In this document: positions 43,830 through 56,300 of the stretch, piece by piece
Layout of the letters: each line of letters starts with the position of its first letter
How positions within the stretch are numbered: position 1 is the stretch's first letter
Source: Fallopia convolvulus
Lineage: Eukaryota > Streptophyta > Magnoliopsida > Caryophyllales > Polygonaceae
Direction: 5' to 3'
DNA: 64,000 nt
Assembly: GCA_964016875.1 (NCBI GenBank)
Contig: OZ024736.1
Location: 5,773,518 to 5,837,517 of the forward strand
Made by a program: the position numbers and the translations under genes
Notes under the pieces: model-generated
Seen by the model: only the letters and a program-made list of their open reading frames with translations
What the model was told of the DNA's origin: nothing
The model's database searches: none

Positions 43830-44650
43830 GCATCAAATATCATGATTGGCATTGACACCTTGCACAGAACCAGATGTGTTTCCGCTTCCATTGGCAAGAG
43901 GTCGAATATCATCTTGTTGGCAAGTTTTGGTAGCATTGGGAAGAACGAGCCCGGCTGAACGTCCGAGATCAGGCGGCTCAATTGGCGGTGGATGATCTCC
44001 GGGAGGACTCTCGGAAGGGACAAGTTTTGGTAGATCTCCATCAAGCTGCAAACTATGGTTGAGATGAGGATTAAGAATCGGGTTTTTTCCTAAAGTAGGG
44101 GTCACAGTATGAGTGTGGCCAGTCGTTAGAATTGTGGATGGCTTGTGCAACAAGAAGCTGTTTTTTCTTGATATTAGAATCTTTGGTGAGAATAACTGGC
44201 TTGGAGGATAATTTGGAATGGGATCTTTTAGATAAGGCAAGGGCATTATTTTTATTATCTTTGTTGTCCTTGTTTTTAGGAAGAGATTTACTAGTATCGG
44301 AACTTGCCTTCCTTATATTTTCAATCTTGCGTATTTCCACCTCCGAGCTAACATAATCCTTGTCTATAGTCATGTGTTCAATGGGTCCCACTACTTCAGG
44401 ATCGACAACTTTCAAAGCTTTCGGATTGGAGCTAGCCCGGGCCGGGTTTGGTTGTTTAACGGGAACCGGGTTTTGTTCAACAACAGCAACGTGGATTTGC
44501 GAATGTTGACTTGCCTCTGAACCCTCGACACAAGCAGTTTTCCCTTCGTTATTGTTATTGACACATGTCTCTGAACCATTTTGGGACTCATCCTCAACTT
44601 GTAAAGTCTCAAACCATGAGCCTGAGCCCTTATAGCTCGGGCCACCATCG
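43830..44650 (-). pseudogene. L1 ORF1-like C-terminal region
   Basis: Low-complexity, charged sequence: GSWFETLQVEDESQNG, VVDPEVVGPIEHMTIDKDYV, SSEVEIRKIENIRKASSDTS, KSLPKNKDNKDNKNNALA, then a Pro-rich end. It lies directly upstream of the endonuclease, where plant L1 ORF1 tails occur. The conserved DUF4283 and CCHC parts are missing, suggesting 5' truncation. Frames shift near 44410 and 44070. Confidence 0.6.
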
Positions 44651-44660
44651 TGCAGTCATT

Positions 44661-46932
44661 TTTTGGCGTTGATTTTTGGCGTTGTCAAGTTTGTTTAGGA
44701 AGCAAATTTTTCATTTTTAAACTTCACAACAATTTTTCTCCTTGTCTTCTCAAATAATCTCTTCATTTTTCTACATTTGACTTAAATTATGCCCTTAAAT
44801 ATTTGATGATTTTTATCTTGTAATTAATATTCTATATAATCTTTTCGATCAAGTCTACCACATTTTTTCTTTTAACTCTTTGAAGAATCCTGAAAAAAAA
44901 TATCATAAAAATAATTTGTAAAACTTGGCACTTAAATATTGTACTTTTATTCATTTTTTGCCCATTTGTGAAAGAAAATTTATCATACTTAAATATATAG
45001 TACAACAAATAAAGAAAAAAATATAAGTACTTTTATATAATATAATTTTCTTGGACATGCTCTCAAAAATTTGAATTGTTTTGATTGATATTCATTATCA
45101 CACATTCAAAAGGATATAACACTTATAACCATGCAATTTTGTGTATATATCCACCTATGTGTCTCTTCTTTACTACCAACTTGGTTTCTTGTAGACTCTT
45201 CCCAAACTCTTTATAATATTTATTTCAATTGTTGTGAACATGTATGGGGATAGGAAATATTGATATATTTCATATGTATAATTTGGTGTCAATATGAAGA
45301 GGATGAGGTGAATTTTTATATTAAAAAAGTTGGAGGTTTAGAAATATGAAAGGTTGATTAAAAATGTGAAAAGTTTGATGGGTTTAATAGATATCAAATT
45401 TATTAGAGAAATTAATGGCTCAAATAGGATTATTGTTGCATAAATTGGTAGATCAAAAGTCTTTTTTTTTTGAATATTTCTTGCATTATTGTATGATAAG
45501 CTACTTGGTCTTCTTGGCTTATTTGGACTCTCTAAGTTTAATAAGTAGAATTAGTCATAAAATAACCATTTTTCTTCTTTATATATAGTATATAGATAGA
45601 TAGATTGTTGCAAATCATGACTTATATTTCAACTCTTTTGGACAATGAATGTCAAAAAGCATAACCTTACTTTATATATAGAAGATAGATAGATAGATAG
45701 AAGGTAAATAGATAAATTAGTAGGGTAATATGAAATGTCACATAATCTAATACATATCTAATATGAAAATAAGTTAAAATTATTTATTATTTTCATACTA
45801 ATTAATTTGATAGATTTTTAATGCATTAAAAATCAAATAAAAAACAAAATTTTATAAGATTGAATTTTGAATCTTTGTTATAATAGTTTACTCATTAGAG
45901 ATTCGCACTATTTTATTTTATCCAATCATCTAATGATTCATTATAAAAGTCAAATAGATTGTTATAGTACTTTAAAATTTGAAAGGTCAAAATTACATCG
46001 TTAATCACTCATTTTTTGGAAAAAAAAAATTGTACAACTCTTCCTAAGGTTCTTCCTTCAAAACTGCTTTTTCTAGTATTGTCTTCATTCTTCTACATTT
46101 GTCATAGATTGTGCATTCAAATATTTTATTATTTTAATCTTTTAATTAATATTATTTATAATAATATTTTCGATCAAGACCATTCCTCCTTTCACTTCTA
46201 ACTCATAAAAAAATATTAAAGAAAAATGTCATAAAAATGATTTATAGAACTTGACAATAGAAATTTATATTTCGTATACATTTAGAAATAAATTTGTAAT
46301 GCCCAATCATGAATTAAAAATGAATAAACATAAATATATTACATTAAACCAAGAAATAACATATACATTATCAAAGAATTTTGTACTTATATATAATTCG
46401 GTTGGACATGCTCCCAAACATTAGAGTTGTCCAAAACAATATTCACCTTTGAAAGGAAATGCCACTTGTTTGCATACATTTTTGTATGTATGTCATTGTC
46501 AACCTATTTGCTTCTTCCTCACTATCAACTCGGCTTCTTGAAAACTCTTCCAAAACTCTCCTCAAATACGCCATTCTTTCATCTTGTTGTGTGATATGAG
46601 ATATTGCATATATATATTTGAGTGTAAATATTGAGAGGGTAAATTGACGTTTTATATTAGAAAAGTTGGTGGTTAAGGAATATAAAAAGTAATCATATGA
46701 ATAACTTTTTCTTTACTTTTTTACTCTCCATAATAATTACATGTGTATATTTGATTGTAAATATTGAGAAGATGAAGTAATTTTTTATATTAGAAAAACT
46801 GAAAGTTAAGAAATATGAAAAGTTGTCAATGAGAGAAAAATATACTATTCACCTTAATTCGAATTGATCATAATTGCATTTATATATTTGAGTGTAAATA
46901 TTGTGAGGATGAGGTGACTTTTCATATTAGAA
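44661..46932. other. AT-rich DNA with a diverged direct duplication
   Basis: About 620 bp at 44700-45320 resembles 46030-46640: TTCATT(T/C)TTCTACATTTG, TTTTCGATCAAG, GGACATGCTC(T/C)CAAA. GATA-type microsatellites lie at 45593-45612 and 45683-45704, both resembling Helitron 5' ends on the minus strand (TCTATCTATCTATATACTAT). No gene seen. Confidence 0.6.
46605..46932. repeat. Imperfect tandem repeat of about 130 bp, three copies
   Basis: Copies near 46605, 46738 and 46873 share TATATTTGA(G/T)TGTAAATATTG followed by AG(G/A)(G/A)TGA(A/G)GT-like sequence and TTTTATATTAGAA. A fourth, weaker match is near 45280. Confidence 0.65.
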
Positions 46933-46970
46933 CTAGAATACCTAGCCCGTCCGTTTGACGAGGAGAACTT
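46933..46970 (-). mobile_element. Helitron 3' end, partner 5' end not found
   Basis: On the minus strand CGTC-AAACG-GACG forms a small hairpin, followed by GGCTAGGTATTCTAG|T. The sequence CCCGTCCGTT(T/G)GAC is shared with the Helitron end at 55524. No clear TC start was identified to the right. Confidence 0.5.
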
Positions 46971-49900
46971 TATGTTCTATGTTTGCTATTTTTTATAATG
47001 TAAATAGTTTTTGTAATCATGAGATGATTAGAATTAGAATGCAACTTAAAAGTGTGAAAGTAAAACTAAACATGCATGCTAAATTGAGGATAATTGGATT
47101 TCATTACAATCCTTAATTAAGTGTAAAATAAAAATAAAATATTGTACATATATAAACAATAGAATTTCACATATTTTTATTTCATGATGTAATCAAATAA
47201 TTTTAGAAAATTTTAAAATTCAAATTAGCACATCTTTTATATGAAAAAATATAACTTAATTCCTTATTATATATTCATCAATCTTTGATAATAGAAACTA
47301 AAGTTTATTGGATTGTATTGATAAAAGAATTAGTTAAAATTATTATAATTTATTTACTTTATTAATCAAAAATATTGAACAAAATTTTAAAATCATCATC
47401 AAGAAAGAATAATGAAATAGAAATAGAATAAATCTTAACTTGAACGAAATATTGTTGGTTTTGTATATGTAAACTTTATCCCTTTATAGTATTTTCTACT
47501 CTTCCCATTTCCAATAGTTCCTTGATTGATTCTTTATTTTTCTGTATTTTGAGGATTATCTTCCATTATTTGCTTAGTAGTGGAAGGAATTGATATGTAC
47601 TCATATAAAAGTGATAGACTTATATAGTGGGAAAAAAAATAGAACATGAAAGGTATACATTAAATTTAGTCTTATCTTTTGTTTGTAATGTCGAAGGTTG
47701 ATCTTATCTTTTTTACTTTTGTTTGAAATATCAAAAGTTGTACTTCAAAGATTTTAATAAGTTAGGTAATACCAAAGGTTGATGTTATTTTTGTGTGTTA
47801 CCAAAAGTTACTAAATTAATAGTGTAATGTCAAGGGTTGATGATATGATTTATATATAATATCAAATGTTGATGTTGTTTTGTGTATAATACCAAATGTT
47901 ACAAAATTAATATTTTTAAATTAAGATGCACAATTATTAGGCAAATTCCTCCAACTCCAATAGAAGTCGGTGCACTAATTCTTAATGTTATGAGTCAGCC
48001 AAAAGTCAACGTTTTTGCTAAGATGAACAACCATTTGGTTTATTCATAATTTTAGTGCTACAACTATGTATGCAATGCACTCTGGTCCAATTAGTTTGAA
48101 TACTAATTTAGGCATATAAATAAAAAATTAGCTCCATAAACTAATTTTTACTCTTGAATAAAGGCTCTAACATTTATTATGTCTTTGAGGATAACTTTTT
48201 ATGTTGTAAGTTAAGATTTGTATTTGTATGTTACTAATTTACTAGGATGTAAGATTGACCAACATAACGGTCCAAATTAAGGTTACCTATAATTGAGAGG
48301 CAATAACATAATATCTAATAATACATTAAATAGGTTGTTGTAAATGCAATGTGCCAAAAGGTTGTAACACTTGCATGGTAGACTAGTAGATGCATCATGC
48401 AATGTGCCATCCAATTGTGTGGTAGATGTATCATGCAATGTTGCCAACCTACTTGATCATCCAATATATTTGCATATAAATAGTAGGCGTGGTTTGTTTT
48501 TTATACCACACAAATCTCTCTCTTAAGGGATTTTAAGGAGAGAGATAAACTAAATACTTAATTGGTGAGGTTTTTTCCCCTTGGTTTTTAGTTGTCTTAT
48601 GAGCTTTTTTATTCATTTTTACCGTGGAAATATAGTTTATTTCACATTTTATGTTTTCATTTTTCAATATTAGATTTACATTGTGCTACTAAATCGAATA
48701 TTTAACCTAATTTTCAAATACAATATTTGGGGAATATTTTTTTGGCAAATATTTTTTAGTATCCTAAAAAACCCTCATTTGAGTAATAGTTCGGGAGTTT
48801 TAAATTTGTATTTGAATAGATTGGTTTGCTAATTCATTCATAGTCTTTGATATTTTAAACATGTCAATCGGAAAATAAAAGTTTTAAAGGATTTTGATTC
48901 TTTGACAAATGAGAAGTTTTAATCTACCACTCAATAAGCAACAACATGATCTCAAATGTATTAAGAATCCAGAAAGAACACACAAATTAAGATATTTTTA
49001 ATGTTATATTCTCATTCATGAGATTTATATTAGACATCATATAAATTTGTACACTTTAACTAATTTAGAATAAATATCAAATATCTGTTGTGAATTCAAA
49101 CAAAAGATATATAAAGGTCTATAAAAATATATTAATCATAACTTAAAGAAAATGTTTCTGTTATGTGAACATTTAATAAATGTTTTTGTTATTTCAACCA
49201 AAAATAAATAAATGTTTCTATTGTATTTTTGCAAAACCGTATTAATTTGGGAAGATTGGAAACAGAAAGAGAATGGGAAAGAAGAAAGCTTTCAAAGCTA
49301 TCAAAAGATGATGATTCAAAAACACACTAAGCTTTCAATAAAAATGTTTCAACCACCCACTAATCCCTTTAAACGAAGCTTTCTAAACGTCACCAATCAC
49401 ATTTCTCAAAACCAAATATCCAATCTTCTCTAACCTCTTCTCCCCTTTCGAGTGGACCGGACAACCTCCACACCTCCAGCCAACGAATTATGTGGGTTCT
49501 TGCGGTAGGGTTTGATTTCGTGCTCTTGTTAAACAATTAATGTATTTTGGTACTACTTTGATTAGTATTCAATGTAATTTTGAGTGCTCTACATTATTCT
49601 TCATGTTTATTATTCTCTCAAGCACTTGAAGTAGTAGATGTGTAAAAAATATAATCCGTATAATACTCCTACTGATTAACAATATAGGACATTTTGAACC
49701 TTTGTATTTGATCAACATTATTTGTTGTTGCACATTTCTCCAAAATTTATCATTGATTGTCATCATTTCCAATTTCTTTTCATTAAGGTTGAAATTACAA
49801 CTTTTTTATTTCTTTTAATTTATTGTTCAAGATGTTAAAATTAATTAATGCATTAGAGGAGATAAAGTTAAAAAAAGAATGAGAAAGAGTTTAAATATGA

Positions 49901-50431
49901 TGAGTTTTACTTTGATACCCACCTATATATTATTTTTGGGTGAGTTTTAGTTAATTGTTAAAAAGTCCTTAATTAGTGTGCAATAGATAAAAACATCTAA
50001 TATTTTCGATCGCAGGAGGAAGTATGAGGGAAAGCAATAAGGATAGCCACAAGCTTTCCTTTTTTTTTAGATGATCTTTATTTATTGAAGGGTAATTAAG
50101 GTAGAACTTATAAAATGGAGATGGTTTAGATAAAATCCGGTGATGTTTAGCATTTATACTTTAAAATTGGACATTTTTAGAAGCATGTGAAAGAAAAATA
50201 AGTATGCAATTGTATAAGTGTTCACTTTCTATATCCCTAGTGCAGGCTTTGGAAAGAATTGCACGTAGCATAACCGTTTGTCAATTTCATCTTATTTGAA
50301 AAATGTATACAAAATTAATGTCTAAGAACCGTGTTCTGAATGTAAAGATTGCACGCGCTAAAAGTAGATTAATTCAGATGAGTGTTATTTGTACATTTAG
50401 GGAAAAAAATTCTCACAAGAAGTCAAATGCA
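46971..50431. other. AT-rich intergenic DNA, no gene supported
   Basis: No gene recognised. 47650-47930 holds five or more imperfect copies of AAT(A/G)TCAAA(G/T)GTTGAT(G/C)TTAT-like units. 48370-48450 has a repeated ATGCAATGTGCCA(A/T)CC element. A 73-codon frame at 49212-49433 has no recognisable similarity and is probably chance. Confidence 0.5.
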
Positions 50432-52572
50432 ATGAAGGGACTCCTTGCAATCTTCATCCTACTAGCTATTGTTTCTACTCTACTTCCATTGTCTTGTTCA
50501 ATTCGATCAATTCCCCAAAAAAACTCATCTAACCTGCCGAATTATTATACCAACTCCTCCTCCTCTAACGTATCAAACAACACAAGCCTTATTCTGCCCC
50601 TGTTGCACAAAAGAGATCCAAAAGTAGAGACCTTACTTGGTCCCATGGTGGAACTCGAACCACTCTCTGTATGACCCATCAACAAAACCTATACAAACAA
50701 GTACCTGTTTTTTATGGAGTTGTGTGGATGATTTCACTTGGCTACAAGGTACCCCAACGTTCGACCCGACCTTGTCGTCCACATATCAAGTACTGGAATG
50801 CGAAACTGACAAATGTTATAATGTGCCCGACTCCAATTGCACACCAGACTCTCAATGCCTCTACACTCTAAGATACACCAACACAAAAGACGTCTAAAGG
50901 CGATGTTGGACTTGAGGCGTTCCATTTCTACGTGGTGGTGGGCAAAGGCCATGACCCTCTTGAAATTTGAAATCTCGTATTCCAGAATGTAGAACTGGTT
51001 ATTAATATGTTTTATGTTTGCTCGCGGTCATTGTAGCCTCTCGGGGATGGAAGCGATAAAGTTCCAGGTGTCTTAGGCATGAGCCCATATTCATTGGGCC
51101 CACTAATGGGCTTACACGTGGCCCACTTTTTAGTGTGCTTTCCAAGGTATTAATCATATACTTAAATCTTAGCATATCTTTTACTTTGAAATTATTGTTA
51201 TCTTTGACTTGGCTAGTCTCATGTAGTTAGTTGCCATGGGCGACTCTAAGCAGTTGCAATGCATAAGGCCCAAAAATGCAGGGCCCAAAATTTTTTTAGG
51301 CCCATATATGATATATCCTACTTCCTCCATTCGGATAATCTTATCGCTTTAGAATTTGTTCTAAATTTTAAGAAAATTGCTTAATTTGACATAAATATCC
51401 TCAATCTTGTTAAAATCTTTCACCTTATTATGTGAATTTTTGTATATATTTTTAATTAGTAGGGATATTATTGGAAAAATGGGTTAAAATAAGTGAAAAA
51501 TGACAACTTTTGTTGAACAAATATATAAGCTAGAATGACAAGTTTAGCTCAACGGAGGGAGTATTTATTTATTTTAAAATTATTATTTTGTTCTAACAAA
51601 ATGAAAAAAAACCTAAAAAAAAACTTTCTTGGACCCCCAAAACAAAACATGCTTAGTCACTTCTCTCATATGTAAGTTATCCTTTGTAGGTTTCTTAATT
51701 AGATTTTTAGAGCTAACAATTGTGCAAATCGATTTAGAGATTTGGAGATTTTCACTTGCCCCTAATCTTAATGAATATATATATATGTTGATTTTCATAT
51801 TAAAATATTGACTTTGTTGGAAATTTTTCAATTTTTTATCTGCACAATATATTGCAGATTTGGAGATTTAATAACATGATTGAATTATGTTTTTTTGTTT
51901 AGGATAAGTACTATTTTAACTTTTGCTATATAAATTATGCTAGAGTAGGGCCTTTAAAGATCATTGGCCGCCCCTGTCAGCTGGACTTATCTTTCATAAA
52001 TGATTTGCTCATATAACCTATTATTATGTATGTAAGATGTATAAAAAAAACATTCTCTACATCAATAATAAACCATTCATTATGATATCTTTACAAGGTA
52101 CCCAAGGACAAAGAGTTATCTAAAGTTTGGGACAGATTCGATTACTGACTATGGGATGTCCATGCCGATGTTTGTAGAGTCTTGGCACACAAATTTTAAG
52201 GTCACATCCATCACTATTGACAGATCCAAACTGACCAGCCTAGGCGGCAACAGCGTCTTCATATTCGACAATGGAGCGGAGACAACATACCTACATCTCG
52301 ATGCAATGCTTGGTGTTGTCCTGCTCGTGAAGCAGTCCCTCGTCGAAGCTCAACCTGAAACCGCTCCCGCTAAAAATTATCAATTATGCTATCCTTCTAA
52401 ATATAGAAGAGATCTTCTTGACCTCGAGATTTCATTCGAGTTGGATAAGGGAGGGTCTCTAGTTTTCGACTACGGTCACCTTTGGGTGGGTTTCGGGTAT
52501 GAGATCTGCCTCGCGTCCAAGCGATCGACAACCTGTCGTAGTATATTTGGTTTTAAGCAAATGGAGGGATGA
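50432..52572 (+). pseudogene. Nepenthesin-like aspartic protease (pepsin A1 family), decayed
   Basis: Starts with a signal-peptide-like MKGLLAIFILLAIVSTLLPL at 50432. The region where FDTGSDLxWxQC is expected is scrambled by a frameshift near 50640-50740 (LYDPSTKPIQ, then DDFTWLQGTPTFDPTLSSTY), and the first catalytic D-T-G is not visible. FDP-x-SSTY and paired Cys (LECETDKCYNVPDSNC) are nepenthesin features. More frame changes occur near 50897 and 51030. VPGVLGMSPYSLGPLMGL leads to a splice donor at 51147; the second exon starts at 52098 (SYLKFGTDS) and ends at 52572. The second active site reads FIFDNGAETTYL, with Asp present but D-N-G for D-S/T-G. Likely inactive; secretion role only inferred. 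Confidence 0.78.
51321..51561. mobile_element. Stowaway-type (Tc1/mariner) MITE in the protease intron (241 bp)
   Basis: Left end CTTCCTCCATTCGG, right end CGGAGGGAG, flanked by TA on both sides (51319-51320 and 51562-51563). These match the CTCCCTCCGT termini and TA target of Stowaway elements. AT-rich, non-coding. Confidence 0.85.
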
Positions 52573-53162
52573 AATTTTGGATTTGACAACCAAAACCTTC
52601 AACTTTTAATTTCTTTGCCGAAGATCCTTGTTAATCTCAATATTTATATATGTAATCTATATATCTATCTATCTATATACTAAAGAAGAGACTTTTTGAC
52701 ACATGTCAGTCTCTGGTTAATTTCGCCTATGTGTCGAGTCGTAGTTAAATTCGCATATGTGGCGCCACCCTTTAAGAAATATTCAACCCTTTAGAAATAC
52801 TTAATACTTACATTTATCTTTTAATTTAACCAATTGATTGTATTTATCTTTTAATCTAACCAATTGATTTGTACTTATCTTTTATGCCAATAAATTAATA
52901 TCTAACTTGAAATAACAAACTGATTTATATTTATCTTTTAACCTTACAAATTTATTTCTGAATAATTTTATTTTTTATAATATTATTTTAATATTCTAAC
53001 TAACCTAACAAATTAACATGAACTAACATATTGATTTTAAAATTCTAATTAACCTAACAAATTAACATGAATGAACATATTGATTTGAAAACCATTTTAT
53101 CTTTTACATTTATCTTTTAATATTCTAACCTAACCTAACACAATGATTTTAAACGAGATCTT
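52573..53162. other. Possible Helitron 5' end and AT-rich repeats
   Basis: A|TCTATATATCTATCTATCTA (from 52656) followed by TATACTAAAGAAGAGAC resembles a plus-strand Helitron start. No matching 3' end was found. 52795-53130 has several copies of TTATCTTTTAA(T/C)(C/T)TAAC(C)AA-like sequence and two of CTAACCTAACAAATTAACAT. Confidence 0.5.
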
Positions 53163-53450
53163 TTAACCATCATATTTGTCCATGACAATGTCTCCACCAT
53201 CAAGACCGCCAGAATATCCGTCTTCCTTTTCAGGCCCTTCGAGATCCTGATCTTCCATCCCGATATCGTCTTCGGAATCCTCCCCACCTTGATCTTTTGA
53301 CGAGGAGTGAACCAGAACCATATTTTCATCCTCCTTGGCCGGTGTCTTATTCATATAGCACATATATGATATATCCATATAACATATATAAAACGTATAT
53401 CCATGTAACACATATAACACATTAGGGTTTAATATCCGGTCTATACTCAC
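53163..53450 (-). CDS. Hypothetical acidic fragment, doubtful
   Basis: A 95-codon frame: the first 35 residues are repeat-encoded (CYMDISYMCYM). The rest is strongly acidic and Gly-rich (DQGGEDSEDDIGMEDQDLEG, GYSGGLDGGDIVMD). I do not recognise it. Base composition is less AT-rich than the neighbours, so it could be an exon fragment captured by a Helitron. No splice model or start context supports expression. Confidence 0.3.
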   Translation of the reverse strand: MSIDRILNPNVLYVLHGYTFYICYMDISYMCYMNKTPAKEDENMVLVHSSSKDQGGEDSEDDIGMEDQDLEGPEKEDGYSGGLDGGDIVMDKYDG

Positions 53451-54314
53451 CTATTAAAGGTAGATACTATATCTCTTCCCCTTATCTCTAACCACAATTT
53501 ATGACTTGTGCTCCTATATATATAATCCAATACAAATTAGCATATTTAGTCATATAAACTCTACCCTAAACGCAATGAAATGCCAATAGCTCATTTAGTT
53601 GCAATTGAGCACTTTAAAATTTCTTTTTCTATTGTTATTCTTGGTGTCTATTGTTTTTGTTGTTTTATAATGGGAAAATTTGAGAGGTAGAAGAAGATGA
53701 TTTGGGTTTGGGGACGATTTTAATAAGTTGATTTGTTTAGGTAATATGAATGATTTTAGTGTTTTGTTTGTTGATTGGTACTATTGTAATGACAAATTGA
53801 TCGATGTATTGAAATTTGTTGTGTGCAGATTTTTGATGGAGATTGAAGAGTAGAACAACAAGTAATTGCGAAATAAAGATTGACTATGTTCTTATATGTT
53901 CAAGACGATATGCTAAATATTCAAATAAGATATTTGTATGTTCGATTATTGAACTTGCATATTCTAATTATTTTGTAAACATGTTCAATTATGTAAATTT
54001 AATATTAAGATATATTGTAAACATGTTCAAGATTGTATACTTAATATTTGAGAATATGGTATGTATATTTGTTTCCACATATTGTTTTGTTCAATATTTA
54101 ATAGAACATATTTAGATGTAATCATATTATTACTTCAATGGCATATTCAAGAATGTGTTATGAATATTCATGTACATAAATTTGTATGTTCCATTTATAA
54201 TCACATTACTAATACAACTAACCAGAACATACATGTCAATAAAATTGAATATACATAATACCAACCTGAATATACATAATAAATTAGTAGTTTATCTCAA
54301 TATAGATACAAGAA
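53451..54314. other. AT-rich intergenic DNA
   Basis: No gene supported. A diverged single copy of the 101-bp unit described next lies near 54142. Confidence 0.5.
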
Positions 54315-54617
54315 CATATTCGAGAATGCATTATGCATATTCGAGTACAGAACTTAGTATGTTCAATATGAAAAATCATATATTCAGTCCAATTATCACA
54401 TTAGTACTACAATGACGTATTCGACAATGTGATATTCATATTTGAGTACATAACTTAGTATGTTCAATATGTAAACTCACATATTCAGTCAAATTATCAC
54501 ATTAGTAATATAACGACATATTCAATAATGTGTTAAGCATATTCAAGTACATAACCTAGTATGATCAAAATATACACTCACATATTTAGTCAAATTATCA
54601 CATTAATAATACAATGT
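54315..54617. repeat. 101-bp tandem repeat, three full copies
   Basis: Units begin at 54315, 54416 and 54517, with a partial start at 54618. Each has (C)ATATTCGA(G/C)AATG, then TTAGTATG(T/A)TCAA, then TTATCACATTA. Exact 101-bp spacing and moderate divergence. Confidence 0.88.
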
Positions 54618-54953
54618 CATATTCGAACATCCATAAAACTTCAGTAGAATAGCATCAATATCTAATCGGAGAAAAACAATTAAAATTACACACATTTCTC
54701 CATAGATTTTTTTGAATCAATATCAACAATCAAACTACAAAAAGTGGACGATTCAAAGGTAGATTTGGGTTGAATTTCACAAATAGATATTGGTTTGAAG
54801 AAGGTGATGAAGCATAAAAAATTATTACTACAAAATATTTTGTTGGTTATTCACGAATTTGCTATTTGTTATTTCGATTAGTTCCTATAATTATGTCAAT
54901 TTTTTATTTTTGTTTTAAAAATCACATAATCCTTAAAGCACTCCATTTCTCCG

Positions 54954-55498
54954 ATGCATAATCAATTTGGTGGATCTAGCCCCAAATTCCCGCAACTGAA
55001 CATCTCGAGGACGTTTTCGAATCGTCCTACTTGTCAATCTTTGGCGCTTCCATGGCCCTTATATTGGTGGTTCTTGTCCCTTCTGCTCAACTTTGACGGC
55101 GGATGGTGTGATGGACACTTGCATTTGGGGATCAATCCCCTTTCTTGTTCTCTTTTCATTGTAGCCTCAAATTTCAAATTCACAACCATAGATCCAGATC
55201 ATTTCAGAAATCTCTCCTTTTAATTTAGTTCTCTCTAATTCATATCCGAATTATTAAAAGAAATCCATCTTTGAATACCCATTGTTTTGATAGATTGGGA
55301 AATAAGATAATTAGATTTGGACATACCGCTCAAAAGGCACTAAAATATGCCGAGAAGGCACCAAAAATTTCTGAGAAGGCTTGCAATCGTGCTGAGAAGG
55401 CTTTTAATTATTCAGAATATCAAAGAGAACAAACTAGGTTGAGCAAGGCTTTTTTCCAATTTCATGATGAGGAAGCCATTGATTATGTCATCTTTTAG
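54954..55498 (+). other. Two short frames of unknown nature
   Basis: The frame 54954-55223 (89 codons) and the frame 55271-55498 (75 codons) stand out from AT-rich surroundings by more even base composition. The second has repeated A-E-K-A units (ALKYAEKAPKISEKACNRAE) and could be a helical fragment of a gene. I recognise neither. They may be remnants of a captured or decayed exon. Confidence 0.3.
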
Positions 55499-55523
55499 CA
55501 GAGGAACCCAATTTTTTAACCAA

Positions 55524-56300
55524 CTAGAGTGCTAACCCGTCCGTTGGACAGAACAAAATTTATATCACGTGTTTGTTATTTTCTAAAATGTTCAGACATT
55601 TAGATATCATAATATGTGATTAAGAATATTAAGTAATTTTGTTATGAAATATTATAATTGATTGTATACAAAAAATATTAAAAAATATACATATATAAAT
55701 TATATGATCATGTAATCAATGTATACTATTTTAAGATACATGAATTTCTTTTACGTTCTAATTTGACAGTCCAAACATTAATTTCACTTTTTTATTCTTA
55801 AACTATTGCCAATAGTAGGTTTATTTTTTAAACTACATTTTTAGATTTAGATTAATACGATATTCTCATTCATATGAAATTGTGAATAATCGATATATGT
55901 GTTGTATGTTTCATATACTTCCTAAAAGATAAGTATTGTTCATTATGTTATTTTATTTTGAAATAAGAAAATTTTAAACCCTTAAATAATGAATAGACAA
56001 TTGTAATTATTTATTTAATCTTCCTCAAAAAAGCTTTTATATATTTGTTGTAATTTAATATTGGTAGAAATTATTATAAGAAAATGGAGCATTTATTAGA
56101 CATAGAGGGACAACTTTGATAGTTGTTAAGATAAGATAAGATTAAGATAAGAAGATTAAGAAAGTTGATGATTAAGGAATAGGAAAAGTTGTCACTAAAT
56201 AAGATTTTTTTCCTTATTTTTTAATCTCCCCCTTTGAATGGGTCATTAATTGCCCAAAATGTTCTATTTTATAATATATATATATATATATATAGATAGA
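55524..56300 (-). mobile_element. Non-autonomous Helitron (777 bp)
   Basis: On the minus strand: A|TCTATCTATATATATATATA at the 5' end, and at the 3' end the hairpin GTCC-AAC-GGAC followed by GGGTTAGCACTCTAG|T. Inserted between A and T. AT-rich throughout, with no Rep/helicase. The 3' end resembles that at 46933. Confidence 0.8.

Larger units (their letters stand above)
39093..44660 (-). mobile_element. L1-type LINE, nearly full length, decayed, with nested MITE
   Basis: Reading leftward: ORF1-like end (44650-43830), endonuclease (43730-42980), RT (42700-41494), linker and zf-RVT (41403-40740), RNase H (40362-39895), 3' UTR (interrupted by a MITE) and a tail of ten A (39093-39102 on the plus strand as T). 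Frameshifts and stops separate the domains. No target duplication was found, so the 5' end is approximate. Confidence 0.88.

Noticed and set aside
49212..49433. 73-codon frame as a small gene
   Set aside because: Lys/Gln-rich sequence from A-rich DNA, no conserved motif, no start context.
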